64,000 nucleotides of DNA from Gramella sp. KN1008 (GTDB taxonomy: Bacteria > Bacteroidota > Bacteroidia > Flavobacteriales > Flavobacteriaceae). Positions 25,635 to 35,204 of the stretch are shown here, in pieces; the stretch's first letter is position 1; every line of letters starts with the position of its first letter. Below the pieces are notes generated by a model. The model worked only from the letters and a program-made list of their open reading frames with translations, was not told the DNA's origin and made no database searches. Made by a program: the position numbers and the translations under genes. Where the stretch lies: assembly GCF_004332155.1 (NCBI RefSeq), contig NZ_SJDV01000004.1:62001-126000 (forward strand), read 5' to 3'.

Positions 25635-25642
25635 TAATTTTG
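25635..25642 (+). promoter_or_regulatory. TAnnTTTG -7 element of hemH
   Basis: TAATTTTG is an exact consensus match and ends 19 bases before the hemH ATG at 25662. This gives hemH its own promoter inside the araC-ThuA-hemH run. Confidence 0.6.
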
Positions 25643-25661
25643 GACCGAAAAAGAAAAATTT

Positions 25662-26696
25662 ATGAGTAAAGGCGTTTTGCTGGTAAATCTGGGTTCTCCG
25701 GATAGTACCGATCCTAAAGATGTAAAAAGATATCTGGGTGAATTCCTTATGGACGAGCGGGTGATAGACGTGCCTTACTGGGCTCGCACCTTGTTGGTGA
25801 AAGGTATTATTCTTAATACTAGGCCTAAAAAATCGGCAGAAGCTTACGAAAAGATCTGGTGGGAAGAAGGATCACCTTTAATAGTTCTTTCAGAAAGACT
25901 TCAGTCAAAGATCGATGATCATACCTCTGTGCCAATCGCCTTGGCCATGCGTTATGGGAGCCCAAGCATTAAAGATGGCTTACAGGAACTACATGATAAA
26001 GGTGTGGACGAAGTATTGCTTTTTCCATTATATCCTCAGTTTGCAATGGCCACCACCGAGACTATTCTGGTACTCGCCGAGGAATTAAGAAAAGAACATT
26101 TTCCGGAAATGAACTTTACCACTGTTCCGGCTTTCTACAATCATCCGGATTATATAAGGACTCTCGGAAATAGTATTGAAGAAAGTCTCCAGGATGTTGA
26201 TTATGATCACCTGCTTTTTTCCTATCACGGTGTGCCCGAAAGACACATAAGAAAGAGTGATGTAACCAATTCACATTGTAAGATAGATGGCTCCTGTTGC
26301 CAGTCTCCATCTCCGGCACATCAGTTCTGTTACCGTCATCAGTGCTTCGAAACCACAAGGTTAACCGCTGAATATCTAGGGCTTAAGCCAAATACTTATA
26401 GCGTTTCATTTCAATCCAGGCTTGGATTCGACCCATGGCTAAAGCCATATACCGACCGAACTATTGAAAGATTCGGAAAGCAGGGAATGAAGAAACTTGC
26501 TATTGTGACGCCGGCTTTTGTTTCAGACTGCCTGGAAACCCTGGAAGAAATAGCTATGGAAGGGGAGGAGATCTTCCATGAAGTTGGCGGAAAACAATTT
26601 ACGGTAGTTCCGTGTTTGAATGACAGAGACGACTGGGTGAAGGTTTTGGCAAGATGGATCGATGAATGGGCCCATCAAAAGCCTGTTGAAGCTTAA
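25662..26696 (+). CDS. hemH: ferrochelatase
   Basis: HemH, 344 residues, inserts Fe2+ into protoporphyrin IX. The catalytic His is in FSYHGVPERHIRKSD at about residue 187, and SFQSRLGFDPWLKPYTD is the second family signature. Just after the catalytic His a cluster of five cysteines lies within 23 residues (SHCKIDGSCC to FCYRHQC), consistent with a bound 2Fe-2S cluster as in some bacterial ferrochelatases. The stop overlaps the next start (TAATG). Confidence 0.97.
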   Translation: MSKGVLLVNLGSPDSTDPKDVKRYLGEFLMDERVIDVPYWARTLLVKGIILNTRPKKSAEAYEKIWWEEGSPLIVLSERLQSKIDDHTSVPIALAMRYGSPSIKDGLQELHDKGVDEVLLFPLYPQFAMATTETILVLAEELRKEHFPEMNFTTVPAFYNHPDYIRTLGNSIEESLQDVDYDHLLFSYHGVPERHIRKSDVTNSHCKIDGSCCQSPSPAHQFCYRHQCFETTRLTAEYLGLKPNTYSVSFQSRLGFDPWLKPYTDRTIERFGKQGMKKLAIVTPAFVSDCLETLEEIAMEGEEIFHEVGGKQFTVVPCLNDRDDWVKVLARWIDEWAHQKPVEA

Positions 26697-28036
26697 TGGT
26701 CGGCCGCAGGTCTGCAGAACTGGGTGAAAAACCAATAGCAAAACTACTGGTGCAGCAAGCCGTACCGGCTTCCATAGGGATCCTGGTAATGTCGCTGAAT
26801 GTGCTTATCGACACCATTTTTGTTGGGAACTGGATAGGTGCCATCGCCATCGCGGCCATTAATGTGGTTTTACCGGTTTCCTTCTTTATCGCCGCACTTG
26901 GAATGGCGATCGGTATTGGAGGATCCTCCATAATTTCACGTGCCCTTGGTGCCGATGAAGCTCCTAAAGCTCTCAAGACCTTTGGTAACCAGATCACTCT
27001 TACAATTCTTCTTTCCAGTGCTCTTGTAATTCCCGGGTTGATATTCGTTAATGATCTTATACCTGCCTTTGGAGGAAAGGGAGATATATTTGATCCTGCC
27101 AAAATTTACTATATAATCGTCTTATGCGGAGTTCCCTTTCTCGCGCTGGCCATGATGGGAAATAGTGTGATAAGGGCAGAGGGCAAACCCAGATTCGCGA
27201 TGATAGCGATGATAATACCTTCGGTTGGGAATCTTTTGCTGGATTATATTCTTATTAATCGCCTTAATATGGGAATGGAGGGAGCCGCCATTGCTACCAC
27301 GACATCCTATGTGTTGTGCCTGGCTTATATTATCTGGTTCTTTTTATCGAAAAATTCTGAACTGAAGATCCGCTTTTCCCATTTTCGTCTGGACCTTCCT
27401 ATATTAAAGGAAATGTCGGCGCTGGGTTTGGTAACCCTGGCGAGACAGGCCGTGGTGAGTATCACCTATCTGCTCATGAATAACATTCTTTTTGATCTTG
27501 GTGGTGAGGATTCAGTTACCGTATATGCGATTATAGCAAGGATGCTTATGTTCGCCCTGTTCCCGGTATTAGGAATAACACAGGGTTTCCTTCCTATCGC
27601 AGGTTTTAATTATGGAGCTCAGCAATTTGAGCGGGTTCGCAAGAGTATCAATACCGCCATATTATATGCCTTCTTAATGGGGCTTGTGATTTTTGCCGGC
27701 ATCATGTTCTTTGCTCCTGCCATAGTAAAGGTTTTTACCAGTAAGACTGAAATAATAGAAAAAACACCTTCGGCAATGCGATGGGTGTTTTCGGCGATAC
27801 CCATAGTTACCATACAACTTATAGGTGCAGCTTATTTTCAGGCTATAGGAAAGGCTGTTCCTGCCTTTTTGCTCACTTTATCCCGGCAGGGTTTTATTTT
27901 TATTCCTCTCATACTCATTCTTCCGATCTATTATGGAGAGATTGGTGTATGGATCTCCTTTCCGCTGGCCGATATAATCTCCACGATAGTAACGGCTTAC
28001 TTCCTCAATAGGGAAATTGTAAAGACACTCAAATAA
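26696..28036 (+). CDS. MATE family efflux transporter
   Basis: A 446-residue inner-membrane transporter with about twelve hydrophobic segments and two homologous halves, typical of MATE Na+ or H+ drug antiporters. LVQQAVPASIGILVMSLNVL opens repeat 1 and GLVTLARQAVVSITYLLMNN opens repeat 2. It overlaps hemH by one base (TAATG), implying coupled expression. A role in exporting a porphyrin or heme-related compound is possible but speculative; cationic drugs are the usual substrates. Confidence 0.9.
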   Translation: MVGRRSAELGEKPIAKLLVQQAVPASIGILVMSLNVLIDTIFVGNWIGAIAIAAINVVLPVSFFIAALGMAIGIGGSSIISRALGADEAPKALKTFGNQITLTILLSSALVIPGLIFVNDLIPAFGGKGDIFDPAKIYYIIVLCGVPFLALAMMGNSVIRAEGKPRFAMIAMIIPSVGNLLLDYILINRLNMGMEGAAIATTTSYVLCLAYIIWFFLSKNSELKIRFSHFRLDLPILKEMSALGLVTLARQAVVSITYLLMNNILFDLGGEDSVTVYAIIARMLMFALFPVLGITQGFLPIAGFNYGAQQFERVRKSINTAILYAFLMGLVIFAGIMFFAPAIVKVFTSKTEIIEKTPSAMRWVFSAIPIVTIQLIGAAYFQAIGKAVPAFLLTLSRQGFIFIPLILILPIYYGEIGVWISFPLADIISTIVTAYFLNREIVKTLK

Positions 28037-28096
28037 GGCTTTCTGAAAATTCACTTAAATCCTTATCTTTAAAATCTTTCAAACAAACCATTTCTA

Positions 28097-31000
28097 ATGA
28101 ACAGATATCTACTTCAAACTGCTATTTGCATTTGCCTTATAGCTTCAGGTCTATTTCAAAATGAAACTTACGCACAGGATAATGAAAACAAACTTTATGA
28201 GGCTCTCGAATACCGACTTATAGGGCCTTTTCGTGGAGGAAGAAGTGCGGCGGTGACGGGTGTACCGGGAAAACCAAACCTTTATTACTTTGGGGCTGCC
28301 GGCGGAGGAGTATGGAGAACAAAGAATGGCGGAAGAACCTGGGAAAATATTTCTGACGGATTCTTCGGCGGCTCTATTGGAGCAATAGAAGTAGCTAAAA
28401 ATGATCAAAACGTCATGTATGTTGGGGGTGGAGAAAAAACGGTAAGAGGAAATGTTTCTTCCGGGTATGGCGTATGGAAAACCGTAGATGCAGGCAAGAC
28501 CTGGAAGCAGGCCGGTCTTGAAAAGACCCGGCATATACCACGACTTGTAACTCACCCCGATGATTACAACACTGTTTACGCCGCTGTGCTTGGTAATATC
28601 TATAAACCCACAGAGGATAGAGGGGTTTACAAGACTACAGATGGAGGAAAGAGCTGGAAAAAGATCCTATTCTCAAATTCCCAGTCCGGAGCTGTAGACC
28701 TTATAATGGATCCCAATAATCCGCGTATACTGTATGCGTCCACCTGGAATGTACAGCGTACTCCTTATAGTCTGAGTAGTGGAGGAGAAGGTTCGGCTTT
28801 ATGGAAAAGTACAGACAGCGGGGAAACCTGGAAGGAGATTTCCAAAAATAAAGGTTTTCCCACCGATACCCTGGGAATTATAGGTGTTACCGTTTCTCCG
28901 AAGAATAGCGAAAGAGTCTGGGCGATCGTTGAACACAAAGAAAAAGGAGGTGTTTACAGGAGTGATGATGGAGGAGAAACCTGGAAGCTCATGAACGATG
29001 AGAGGAAACTACGCCAAAGAGCCTGGTATTATACAAGAATATATGCCGATTCTAAAGATGAGGATGTTGTATATGTGCTGAATGTGGATTATCATAAAAG
29101 TACCGATGGCGGAAAAAGCTTTAGCGATCATAATGCGCCGCATGGTGATCATCACGACTTGTGGATAGCACCCGAGGATCCAGAACGAATGATAATAGGT
29201 GATGATGGGGGAGCCCAGGTTACGTATGACGGAGGAGAAACCTGGAGTACTTATCACAATCAGCCTACCGCCCAGTTCTACAGGGTGACTACAGACAATG
29301 CCTTTCCCTATAGGATATATGCCGCTCAACAGGATAACTCTACCGTTAGGATAAAACACCGTACCGAAGGAGGAAATATAGATGAAGGTGACTGGGAACC
29401 TACGGCAGGTGGTGAGAGCGCTCATATCGCAGTAGACCCGGAAAACCCTGATATTGTGTACGGAGGAAGTTATGATGGCTTTTTAACCCGTTATAATCAC
29501 GAGACGGGAACAGTGAGAAGTGTTAGCGTGTGGCCAGATAATCCGATGGGACATGGAGCCGAAAACCTGAAATACAGGTTCCAGTGGAATTTTCCTATTT
29601 TCTTCTCACCGCATGATCCTGATAAGCTTTATACGGCTTCTAATCATTTACATGTAACTACCAATGAAGGAGAAAGCTGGGAAGAAATAAGTCCCGATCT
29701 TACTAGAAATGATAAATCAAAACAAAAGTCATCCGGAGGCCCTATTACACAGGATAATACTTCGGTTGAATATTACAGTACAATATTCGCCGCGGCGGAA
29801 TCCCCAGTTACCCCCGGAATATTATGGACAGGAAGTGATGACGGGCTTATCCACGTTTCAAGAAATGGTGGTGAAAGCTGGGAAAATGTGACTCCAAAAG
29901 GAATGCCGGAGTGGATGATGATCAATAGTATTGAGCCTTCAGCCTTTGATGAGGCCACTGCCTATGTAGCCGGTACCCGTTATAAACTGGGAGATTTTAC
30001 ACCCTATTTATATAAGACCGAAGACTTTGGAAAATCATGGAAGAAGATAACCGATGGCATCCCGGCTGAACATTTTACACGTGTATTGAGAGAAGATCCA
30101 AAGAAGGAAGATCTACTTTATGCTGGAACCGAAACCGGAATGTATATTTCTTTTGATGATGGAGCCAACTGGAAACCGTTTCAGCTTAATCTCCCAATAG
30201 TTCCAATCACAGACCTTGCGATCAAAGAGAACAATCTTATAGTTGCTACCCAGGGAAGAAGTCTCTGGATAATTGATGATCTTACCTTAATCCACCAGTT
30301 ATCCGAGGTGGAAAAGGATGCTTCGAATATTTTGTTCAAACCAAAGGATGCATACAGGATGGATGGTCGCTCCAGAGAATCTCTTACTGCGGGAACCAAT
30401 CATCCTTCAGGAGTGACCACCTATTTCTATGTTACAGATCCAAAGGACAAAAAGATAAAACTGAGCTACCTGAATGCTGCCAATGATACTATCCAGAGTT
30501 TTAGTTCAGAGGCCGAAAAGAACAAGCTTGAGGTAACCGAAGGTTCAAATATGCATAACTGGGATATGCGAGGTGAAGGTGCCGAACGACTGGACGGAAT
30601 GATATTATGGTGGGCAAGTACCGATGCTCCCCAGGCTGTTCCGGGTGAGTATAAGGTGGTACTTGAAGTAGGGGATGAGGTTCTATCCGAAAATTTCAAC
30701 ATCCTGCCAGATAAGAATGCTGAGGTTGATGTTGCAGGGATGCAGAAACAGTATGATTTTATTACTGATGTGAACAATACGGTGGACAAGGCTCATAAGT
30801 CCATTCGAAAAATGCGAAACATAGAAGCCCAGCTAAAGGACTTTCAGAAACAATATAAGGGCAATGAAAAAGTGGAGCCGCTTATCGAAAAAGCTGAAGC
30901 ATTAAGTGAGCAACTATCAGAGATTGAGAATGCGCTTTATCAAACGAAGAACAGAAGCGGTCAGGATCCATTGAATTTCCCAATTAAACTTACCAATAAA

Positions 31001-31204
31001 CTGGCCCATTTGAACAGCCTGGTAGGAATGGATGATTTCCCTCCAACCGAGCAGGATATTAAGGTGAAAGAAGAGCTGACAGCAAAAATAAATACCGAAC
31101 TGGATAAATTTGACCGGTTGCTTTCTGATGAGGTAAAGGAATTTAATGAACAATTTAATGAACTGGATCTGAACTATCTTTTCGTTGAAGCTGAAGAAGA
31201 ATAA
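28097..31204 (+). CDS. large secreted BNR/Asp-box beta-propeller protein (sortilin/VPS10-like)
   Basis: A 1035-residue exported protein with signal peptide MNRYLLQTAICICLIASG and cleavage near NETYAQ. I count about eleven Asp-box-like motifs (TKNGGRTWE, TTDGGKSWK, STDSGETWK, TYDGGETWS, SRNGGESWE and others) across residues 70-690, the signature of BNR propellers often labelled glycosyl hydrolases. The C-terminal 200 residues are helical and charged (KAHKSIRKMRNIEAQLKDFQ), unlike a catalytic domain. Enzyme activity is not established. The stop overlaps the hemJ start by one base. Confidence 0.85.
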   Translation: MNRYLLQTAICICLIASGLFQNETYAQDNENKLYEALEYRLIGPFRGGRSAAVTGVPGKPNLYYFGAAGGGVWRTKNGGRTWENISDGFFGGSIGAIEVAKNDQNVMYVGGGEKTVRGNVSSGYGVWKTVDAGKTWKQAGLEKTRHIPRLVTHPDDYNTVYAAVLGNIYKPTEDRGVYKTTDGGKSWKKILFSNSQSGAVDLIMDPNNPRILYASTWNVQRTPYSLSSGGEGSALWKSTDSGETWKEISKNKGFPTDTLGIIGVTVSPKNSERVWAIVEHKEKGGVYRSDDGGETWKLMNDERKLRQRAWYYTRIYADSKDEDVVYVLNVDYHKSTDGGKSFSDHNAPHGDHHDLWIAPEDPERMIIGDDGGAQVTYDGGETWSTYHNQPTAQFYRVTTDNAFPYRIYAAQQDNSTVRIKHRTEGGNIDEGDWEPTAGGESAHIAVDPENPDIVYGGSYDGFLTRYNHETGTVRSVSVWPDNPMGHGAENLKYRFQWNFPIFFSPHDPDKLYTASNHLHVTTNEGESWEEISPDLTRNDKSKQKSSGGPITQDNTSVEYYSTIFAAAESPVTPGILWTGSDDGLIHVSRNGGESWENVTPKGMPEWMMINSIEPSAFDEATAYVAGTRYKLGDFTPYLYKTEDFGKSWKKITDGIPAEHFTRVLREDPKKEDLLYAGTETGMYISFDDGANWKPFQLNLPIVPITDLAIKENNLIVATQGRSLWIIDDLTLIHQLSEVEKDASNILFKPKDAYRMDGRSRESLTAGTNHPSGVTTYFYVTDPKDKKIKLSYLNAANDTIQSFSSEAEKNKLEVTEGSNMHNWDMRGEGAERLDGMILWWASTDAPQAVPGEYKVVLEVGDEVLSENFNILPDKNAEVDVAGMQKQYDFITDVNNTVDKAHKSIRKMRNIEAQLKDFQKQYKGNEKVEPLIEKAEALSEQLSEIENALYQTKNRSGQDPLNFPIKLTNKLAHLNSLVGMDDFPPTEQDIKVKEELTAKINTELDKFDRLLSDEVKEFNEQFNELDLNYLFVEAEEE

Positions 31205-31752
31205 TGGAATACTATAACTATATAAAAGCCCTTCATCTAATCTTCGTGATCACGTGGTTTGCAGGGCTTTTTTATATTCCCAGGCTATTTGTCTACCAGA
31301 TAGAGGCCTTTCAGGAAGAAGAACCCAAAAAGACAATTATCGGTGATCAGCTAAAACTGATGACGAAAAGACTCTGGTTCATAATTACCTGGCCATCGGC
31401 CATCCTTGCAAGTATCTTTGCTTTCATATTATTATTTATGATCCCGGAATGGCTTCAGCAGCCATGGATGCATGTAAAACTGGTTTTTGTGGTGCTTTTA
31501 TATGCCTATCATATGAAGTGTCATTTTATTTTCAAGGAGCTGCAGAAAGATGTCGTGAAGTGGACCTCCAACCAAATGAGAATATGGAACGAGGGTTCTA
31601 CACTTATTCTTTTTGCTGTGATCTTCCTTGTAATAGTAAGGGATGCGATCAACTGGATTTATGGAGTGATAGGGATCTTTTTACTTTCAGCAATACTTAT
31701 GCTGGGGATAAGACTTTATAAGAGAATAAGAGCAAAGAATCCCGAGGCCTGA
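31204..31752 (+). CDS. hemJ: protoporphyrinogen IX oxidase HemJ
   Basis: HemJ, 182 residues, is an integral membrane protein that oxidises protoporphyrinogen IX to protoporphyrin IX, the step before ferrochelatase. ALHLIFVITWFAGLFYIPRL contains the conserved His and Trp, and there are four predicted helices, with HVKLVFVVLLYAYHMKCH in the third. Its ATG overlaps the propeller stop (TAATG), so it is likely translated after it. With hemF and hemH this completes an aerobic protoporphyrin route in the window. Confidence 0.93.
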   Translation: MEYYNYIKALHLIFVITWFAGLFYIPRLFVYQIEAFQEEEPKKTIIGDQLKLMTKRLWFIITWPSAILASIFAFILLFMIPEWLQQPWMHVKLVFVVLLYAYHMKCHFIFKELQKDVVKWTSNQMRIWNEGSTLILFAVIFLVIVRDAINWIYGVIGIFLLSAILMLGIRLYKRIRAKNPEA

Positions 31753-31793
31753 AATGGTGCGATAATTGTAACAATTGAGGCAAGTGAGCTTAT

Positions 31794-33248
31794 ATGAAAC
31801 TGCTTAAATTATCTTTAAGGACCCGTATTTTCATCTCCATGATATTATTGGTGCTGGGCGCCTCGATACTCATATTTGGAGTTACGGTCTATCAGTATAA
31901 GCTGGAAGCCGAAAATTATCACGAAGAAAGACTTGAAAGGAAGCAAAAGGCCATCCTTGAGAATATAAAATATGTTCTAAACCAGACCACTTATGTGGTG
32001 GAAACTGAAAATCTTGAACCTATTTTTAGCGGAAAGGATAAGATAGATGAGATGGCAGAGGTTCATGAAATGCAGATTCATATCTATGATCTGGAAGGTG
32101 AGCTTATCATAAAGTCTGACGAATCTTTCTTTAGAGATACCACCGAGACCAAACTCGATAAAAGCATCCTAAAGAAGCTGGAAGCCTCTCCCGATAAGAG
32201 GTACATGAACAGAACCGAAGTGAACGGTCAGAAATACCAGTCGGCATATACTTATATAACTGATAATAAATTTAAACCGCTGGCGATACTTTATTTACCG
32301 TATCTCCAGGATGACAGCCTGTTGAATCGTGACCTGAACAATTTTCTGATGCGGATGGCTGAGGTCTATTTATTCATGCTGGTCATAGCCATTATACTTT
32401 CATTTTTCCTTTCAAAATATATTACAAAATCACTCAAGATCGTTTCAGAAAAGATCAATCAGACGAGGCTGGACAAAAGGAATCAGAAGATAGAACTTTC
32501 CAATGCCACGGAAGAGATCTATGCCCTTGTTTCAGCTTATAACAGTATGATAGACGAACTGGAGGAAAGTGCGGTGAAACTGGCCACAAGCGAGCGGGAG
32601 CAGGCCTGGAGAGAAATGGCCAAACAGGTGGCTCACGAGATCAAGAATCCTTTGACGCCTATGAGATTAAGCGTACAGAGCTTTCAGCGCAATTTTGATA
32701 AGGATGATCCCGAAATTGAGCAAAAGGTTGATGAATACAGCAATACACTTATCAATCAGATAGATACCATGAGCTCTATCGCATCTGCATTTTCTAATTT
32801 TGCAAAGATGCCGGCACAACAGAATGAGACCCTTAACGTGCCTAAAATAGTGAAACTTGCTCTTGATATTTTCAATGAGCGATACATCGAATTCAAATGT
32901 GAAAAAGATGAAATCCTGGCAAAATTTGACAGGACGCAGTTGATACGTGTGGTGACCAACCTGGTAAAAAATGCGATCCAGGCACTTAAAGATGTGGAAG
33001 ATCCACATATATTGGTGATGGTGGAGGAGGAAGAAGATTTGGTGCGTGTTTCGGTTTCAGATAATGGTTCAGGTATTTTAGATGAGAATAAAGACAAGGT
33101 CTTTGAACCTAAATTCACCACCAAATCCAGCGGAATGGGATTGGGCCTGGCTATGGTTAAAAATATAGTAGAGACCTACGGCGGATCAATTAGTTTTGTT
33201 TCAAAACAAAATAAAGGCACTATCTTTAATGTTAGATTTCCAAAATAA
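31794..33248 (+). CDS. sensor histidine kinase, NtrY-like
   Basis: A 484-residue membrane kinase. Helices at about residues 12-32 and 189-208 flank a periplasmic sensor of about 155 residues without recognised subfamily. A linker resembling HAMP follows. The phospho-acceptor is His281 in HEIKNPLTPM, the form seen in NtrY kinases. The ATP domain shows NLVKNAIQAL, DNGSGI and GMGLGLAMVKNI. No response regulator is adjacent, so the partner is elsewhere. It is 41 bases after hemJ and 5 before the crotonase, so all three may be co-transcribed. Confidence 0.92.
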   Translation: MKLLKLSLRTRIFISMILLVLGASILIFGVTVYQYKLEAENYHEERLERKQKAILENIKYVLNQTTYVVETENLEPIFSGKDKIDEMAEVHEMQIHIYDLEGELIIKSDESFFRDTTETKLDKSILKKLEASPDKRYMNRTEVNGQKYQSAYTYITDNKFKPLAILYLPYLQDDSLLNRDLNNFLMRMAEVYLFMLVIAIILSFFLSKYITKSLKIVSEKINQTRLDKRNQKIELSNATEEIYALVSAYNSMIDELEESAVKLATSEREQAWREMAKQVAHEIKNPLTPMRLSVQSFQRNFDKDDPEIEQKVDEYSNTLINQIDTMSSIASAFSNFAKMPAQQNETLNVPKIVKLALDIFNERYIEFKCEKDEILAKFDRTQLIRVVTNLVKNAIQALKDVEDPHILVMVEEEEDLVRVSVSDNGSGILDENKDKVFEPKFTTKSSGMGLGLAMVKNIVETYGGSISFVSKQNKGTIFNVRFPK

Positions 33249-33253
33249 ACCTT

Positions 33254-34036
33254 ATGAGTTATAACAATATTTTAGAAGAGATTGAAGACAATATTTTAAC
33301 CATTACGGTTAACAGGCCCAAAAAATTAAATGCACTAAACAGGGAGACCATACAGGAACTTCATAATGCATTCAAGCAGGCCAGGTCTAATGATGAAGTT
33401 AAGGTTATCATCCTGACAGGAAGCGGTGAAAAGGCCTTTGTTGCAGGAGCTGATATTAGTGAGTTTGCCGATTTTTCTCCTAAAGAAGGGAAACGCCTTG
33501 CTGCTGAAGGACAGGAAAAACTGTTCAGTTATGTGGCCAACTTCTCGAAGCCGGTGATAGCTGCGGTGAATGGTTTTGCGCTTGGAGGTGGACTTGAACT
33601 GGCCATGGCAGCTCACTTCAGAATAGCCAGTGATAATGCCAAAATGGGACTTCCGGAAGTTTCCCTTGGGGTGATCCCGGGATATGGAGGAACTCAAAGA
33701 TTGCCGCAATTAGTAGGTAAAGGAAGAGCCATGGAAATGATCATGACCGCTGGTATGGTAGATGCTAACCAGGCCTTACAGTATAACCTGGTAAATCATG
33801 TTGTAGAACCAGATGAGTTATTAGAGTTTGCTGAAAGTATTGCGAATAAGATCATGAAGAACTCTATGGTAGCAATAGGTGCGGCAATTAAGGCTATAAA
33901 TGCCAATTATGAATCTGGGGTGAATGGTTTTGAGACCGAAATTCAAGAGTTTGGTCGTTCGTTTGGCACCGAAGATTTTAAAGAGGGAACCTCTGCTTTT
34001 TTAAATAAGCGAAGGGCAGACTTCCCAGGGAAATAA
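33254..34036 (+). CDS. enoyl-CoA hydratase/isomerase family protein (crotonase)
   Basis: A 260-residue crotonase-fold enzyme, probably hydrating short-chain enoyl-CoA in fatty-acid, amino-acid or butanoate pathways. The oxyanion-hole segments are AGADISEF at about residue 65 and NGFALGGGLELAMAA at about 108. Both catalytic glutamates of hydratases are present (GGGLELAM, LPEVSLGVIPGYGGTQRL). Substrate chain length cannot be read. It follows the kinase by 5 bases and ends at a terminator. Confidence 0.92.
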   Translation: MSYNNILEEIEDNILTITVNRPKKLNALNRETIQELHNAFKQARSNDEVKVIILTGSGEKAFVAGADISEFADFSPKEGKRLAAEGQEKLFSYVANFSKPVIAAVNGFALGGGLELAMAAHFRIASDNAKMGLPEVSLGVIPGYGGTQRLPQLVGKGRAMEMIMTAGMVDANQALQYNLVNHVVEPDELLEFAESIANKIMKNSMVAIGAAIKAINANYESGVNGFETEIQEFGRSFGTEDFKEGTSAFLNKRRADFPGK

Positions 34037-34046
34037 TTCAGATGAG

Positions 34047-34072
34047 AGACCGCTAATAATAGCGGTCTTTTT
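34047..34072 (+). terminator. rho-independent terminator after the crotonase gene
   Basis: AGACCGCT (34047-34054) pairs with AGCGGTCT (34061-34068) over a 6-base loop, followed by T residues. Confidence 0.85.
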
Positions 34073-34117
34073 ATATATTTTAATATGGAATAAATCCTTT
34101 AAAAAGGAAAAATTCCA

Positions 34118-34125
34118 TATTTTTG
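34118..34125 (+). promoter_or_regulatory. TAnnTTTG -7 element of the radical SAM gene
   Basis: TATTTTTG matches exactly and ends 5 bases before the ATG at 34131, predicting a leaderless or nearly leaderless transcript. Confidence 0.6.
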
Positions 34126-34130
34126 CTTTT

Positions 34131-35204
34131 ATGTCTGCTGAAGAATTTATAAAAGGTCGTGGAGCCCAGCTTAATGTAGCGAACCGTTTCAATGAACATA
34201 GCAATGAAATGAGGGATGATTTCCTTAATTATTGTGCGGCGGAAGGAGATGAAGCAACAGAATCCAGAACCACAATTATTGAAACTTTTCCCAGGACCAT
34301 TGTTAACAAGGTTACCAGCCCCGATGTTGGACTTGAATATTCACTGAATCCTTATCAGGGATGTGAACATGGCTGTATCTATTGCTATGCAAGGAATTCA
34401 CATGAATACTGGGGCTATAGTGCCGGGCTTGATTTTGAACAAAAGATTCTGGTTAAAAGAAATGCTGTAGAGTTGCTGGAACAGAAACTTAAAAGTAAAA
34501 GCTGGAAAGCGACTCCCATTGTTCTTTCAGGAAATACCGATTGTTACCAGCCTATAGAGAAAAAGCTTCAGATAACCAGAAGGCTGCTTCAGACTTTTCT
34601 AAAATACCGGCACCCAGTGGGAATGATCACGAAGAATGCCCTGGTACAGCGCGATATTGATATTCTAAAGGAACTTGCCGCCGATAATCTGGTACATGTG
34701 AATCTTTCAATTACCTCACTGCAGGAAGAAACAAGGAGGATACTGGAACCCCGAACAGCCAGTATTAAAAAAAGGCTTGACACCTTAGAAAAACTTTCTG
34801 CTGCAAATATTCCAGTAAGCGTTATGATGGCGCCTATAATTCCTTCAATAAACTCTCATGAGATAATGCCTCTGGTGAAGGAAATATCAGAAAGGGGAGC
34901 ACTTGGGGTTGGTTACACGATTGTAAGACTCAACGGATCTATTGGCCAGATCTTTACCGACTGGATAAGAAAAGCCATGCCAGACAGGGCAGATAAAGTG
35001 CTTCATCAAATAGAGAGTGTGCATGGAGGAAGCTTGAATGATAGCCGGTTTGGAACCAGAATGAAGGGAGAAGGGGAATTTGCAACACAGGTTGCCCAGC
35101 AGTTCAAAATAGCAAGGAATTTGTATCTGAAAGACAGGGAAAGGCCTAAGCTTAACTGTAAATTACATGAAGAATATAAGGATGGCCAGATGAAGCTTTT
35201 TTAA
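34131..35204 (+). CDS. PA0069-family radical SAM protein (SplB-like)
   Basis: A 357-residue radical SAM enzyme with the 4Fe-4S motif CEHGCIYC (CX3CX2C) at about residue 81, in the family context YSLNPYQGCEHG. It belongs to the PA0069 group, related to spore photoproduct lyase and to a group often near DNA-repair genes. The reaction is not known; a nucleic-acid repair or modification role is inferred. It is monocistronic with its own promoter. Its 3' end overlaps the convergent HD gene by 4 bases. Confidence 0.9.
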   Translation: MSAEEFIKGRGAQLNVANRFNEHSNEMRDDFLNYCAAEGDEATESRTTIIETFPRTIVNKVTSPDVGLEYSLNPYQGCEHGCIYCYARNSHEYWGYSAGLDFEQKILVKRNAVELLEQKLKSKSWKATPIVLSGNTDCYQPIEKKLQITRRLLQTFLKYRHPVGMITKNALVQRDIDILKELAADNLVHVNLSITSLQEETRRILEPRTASIKKRLDTLEKLSAANIPVSVMMAPIIPSINSHEIMPLVKEISERGALGVGYTIVRLNGSIGQIFTDWIRKAMPDRADKVLHQIESVHGGSLNDSRFGTRMKGEGEFATQVAQQFKIARNLYLKDRERPKLNCKLHEEYKDGQMKLF

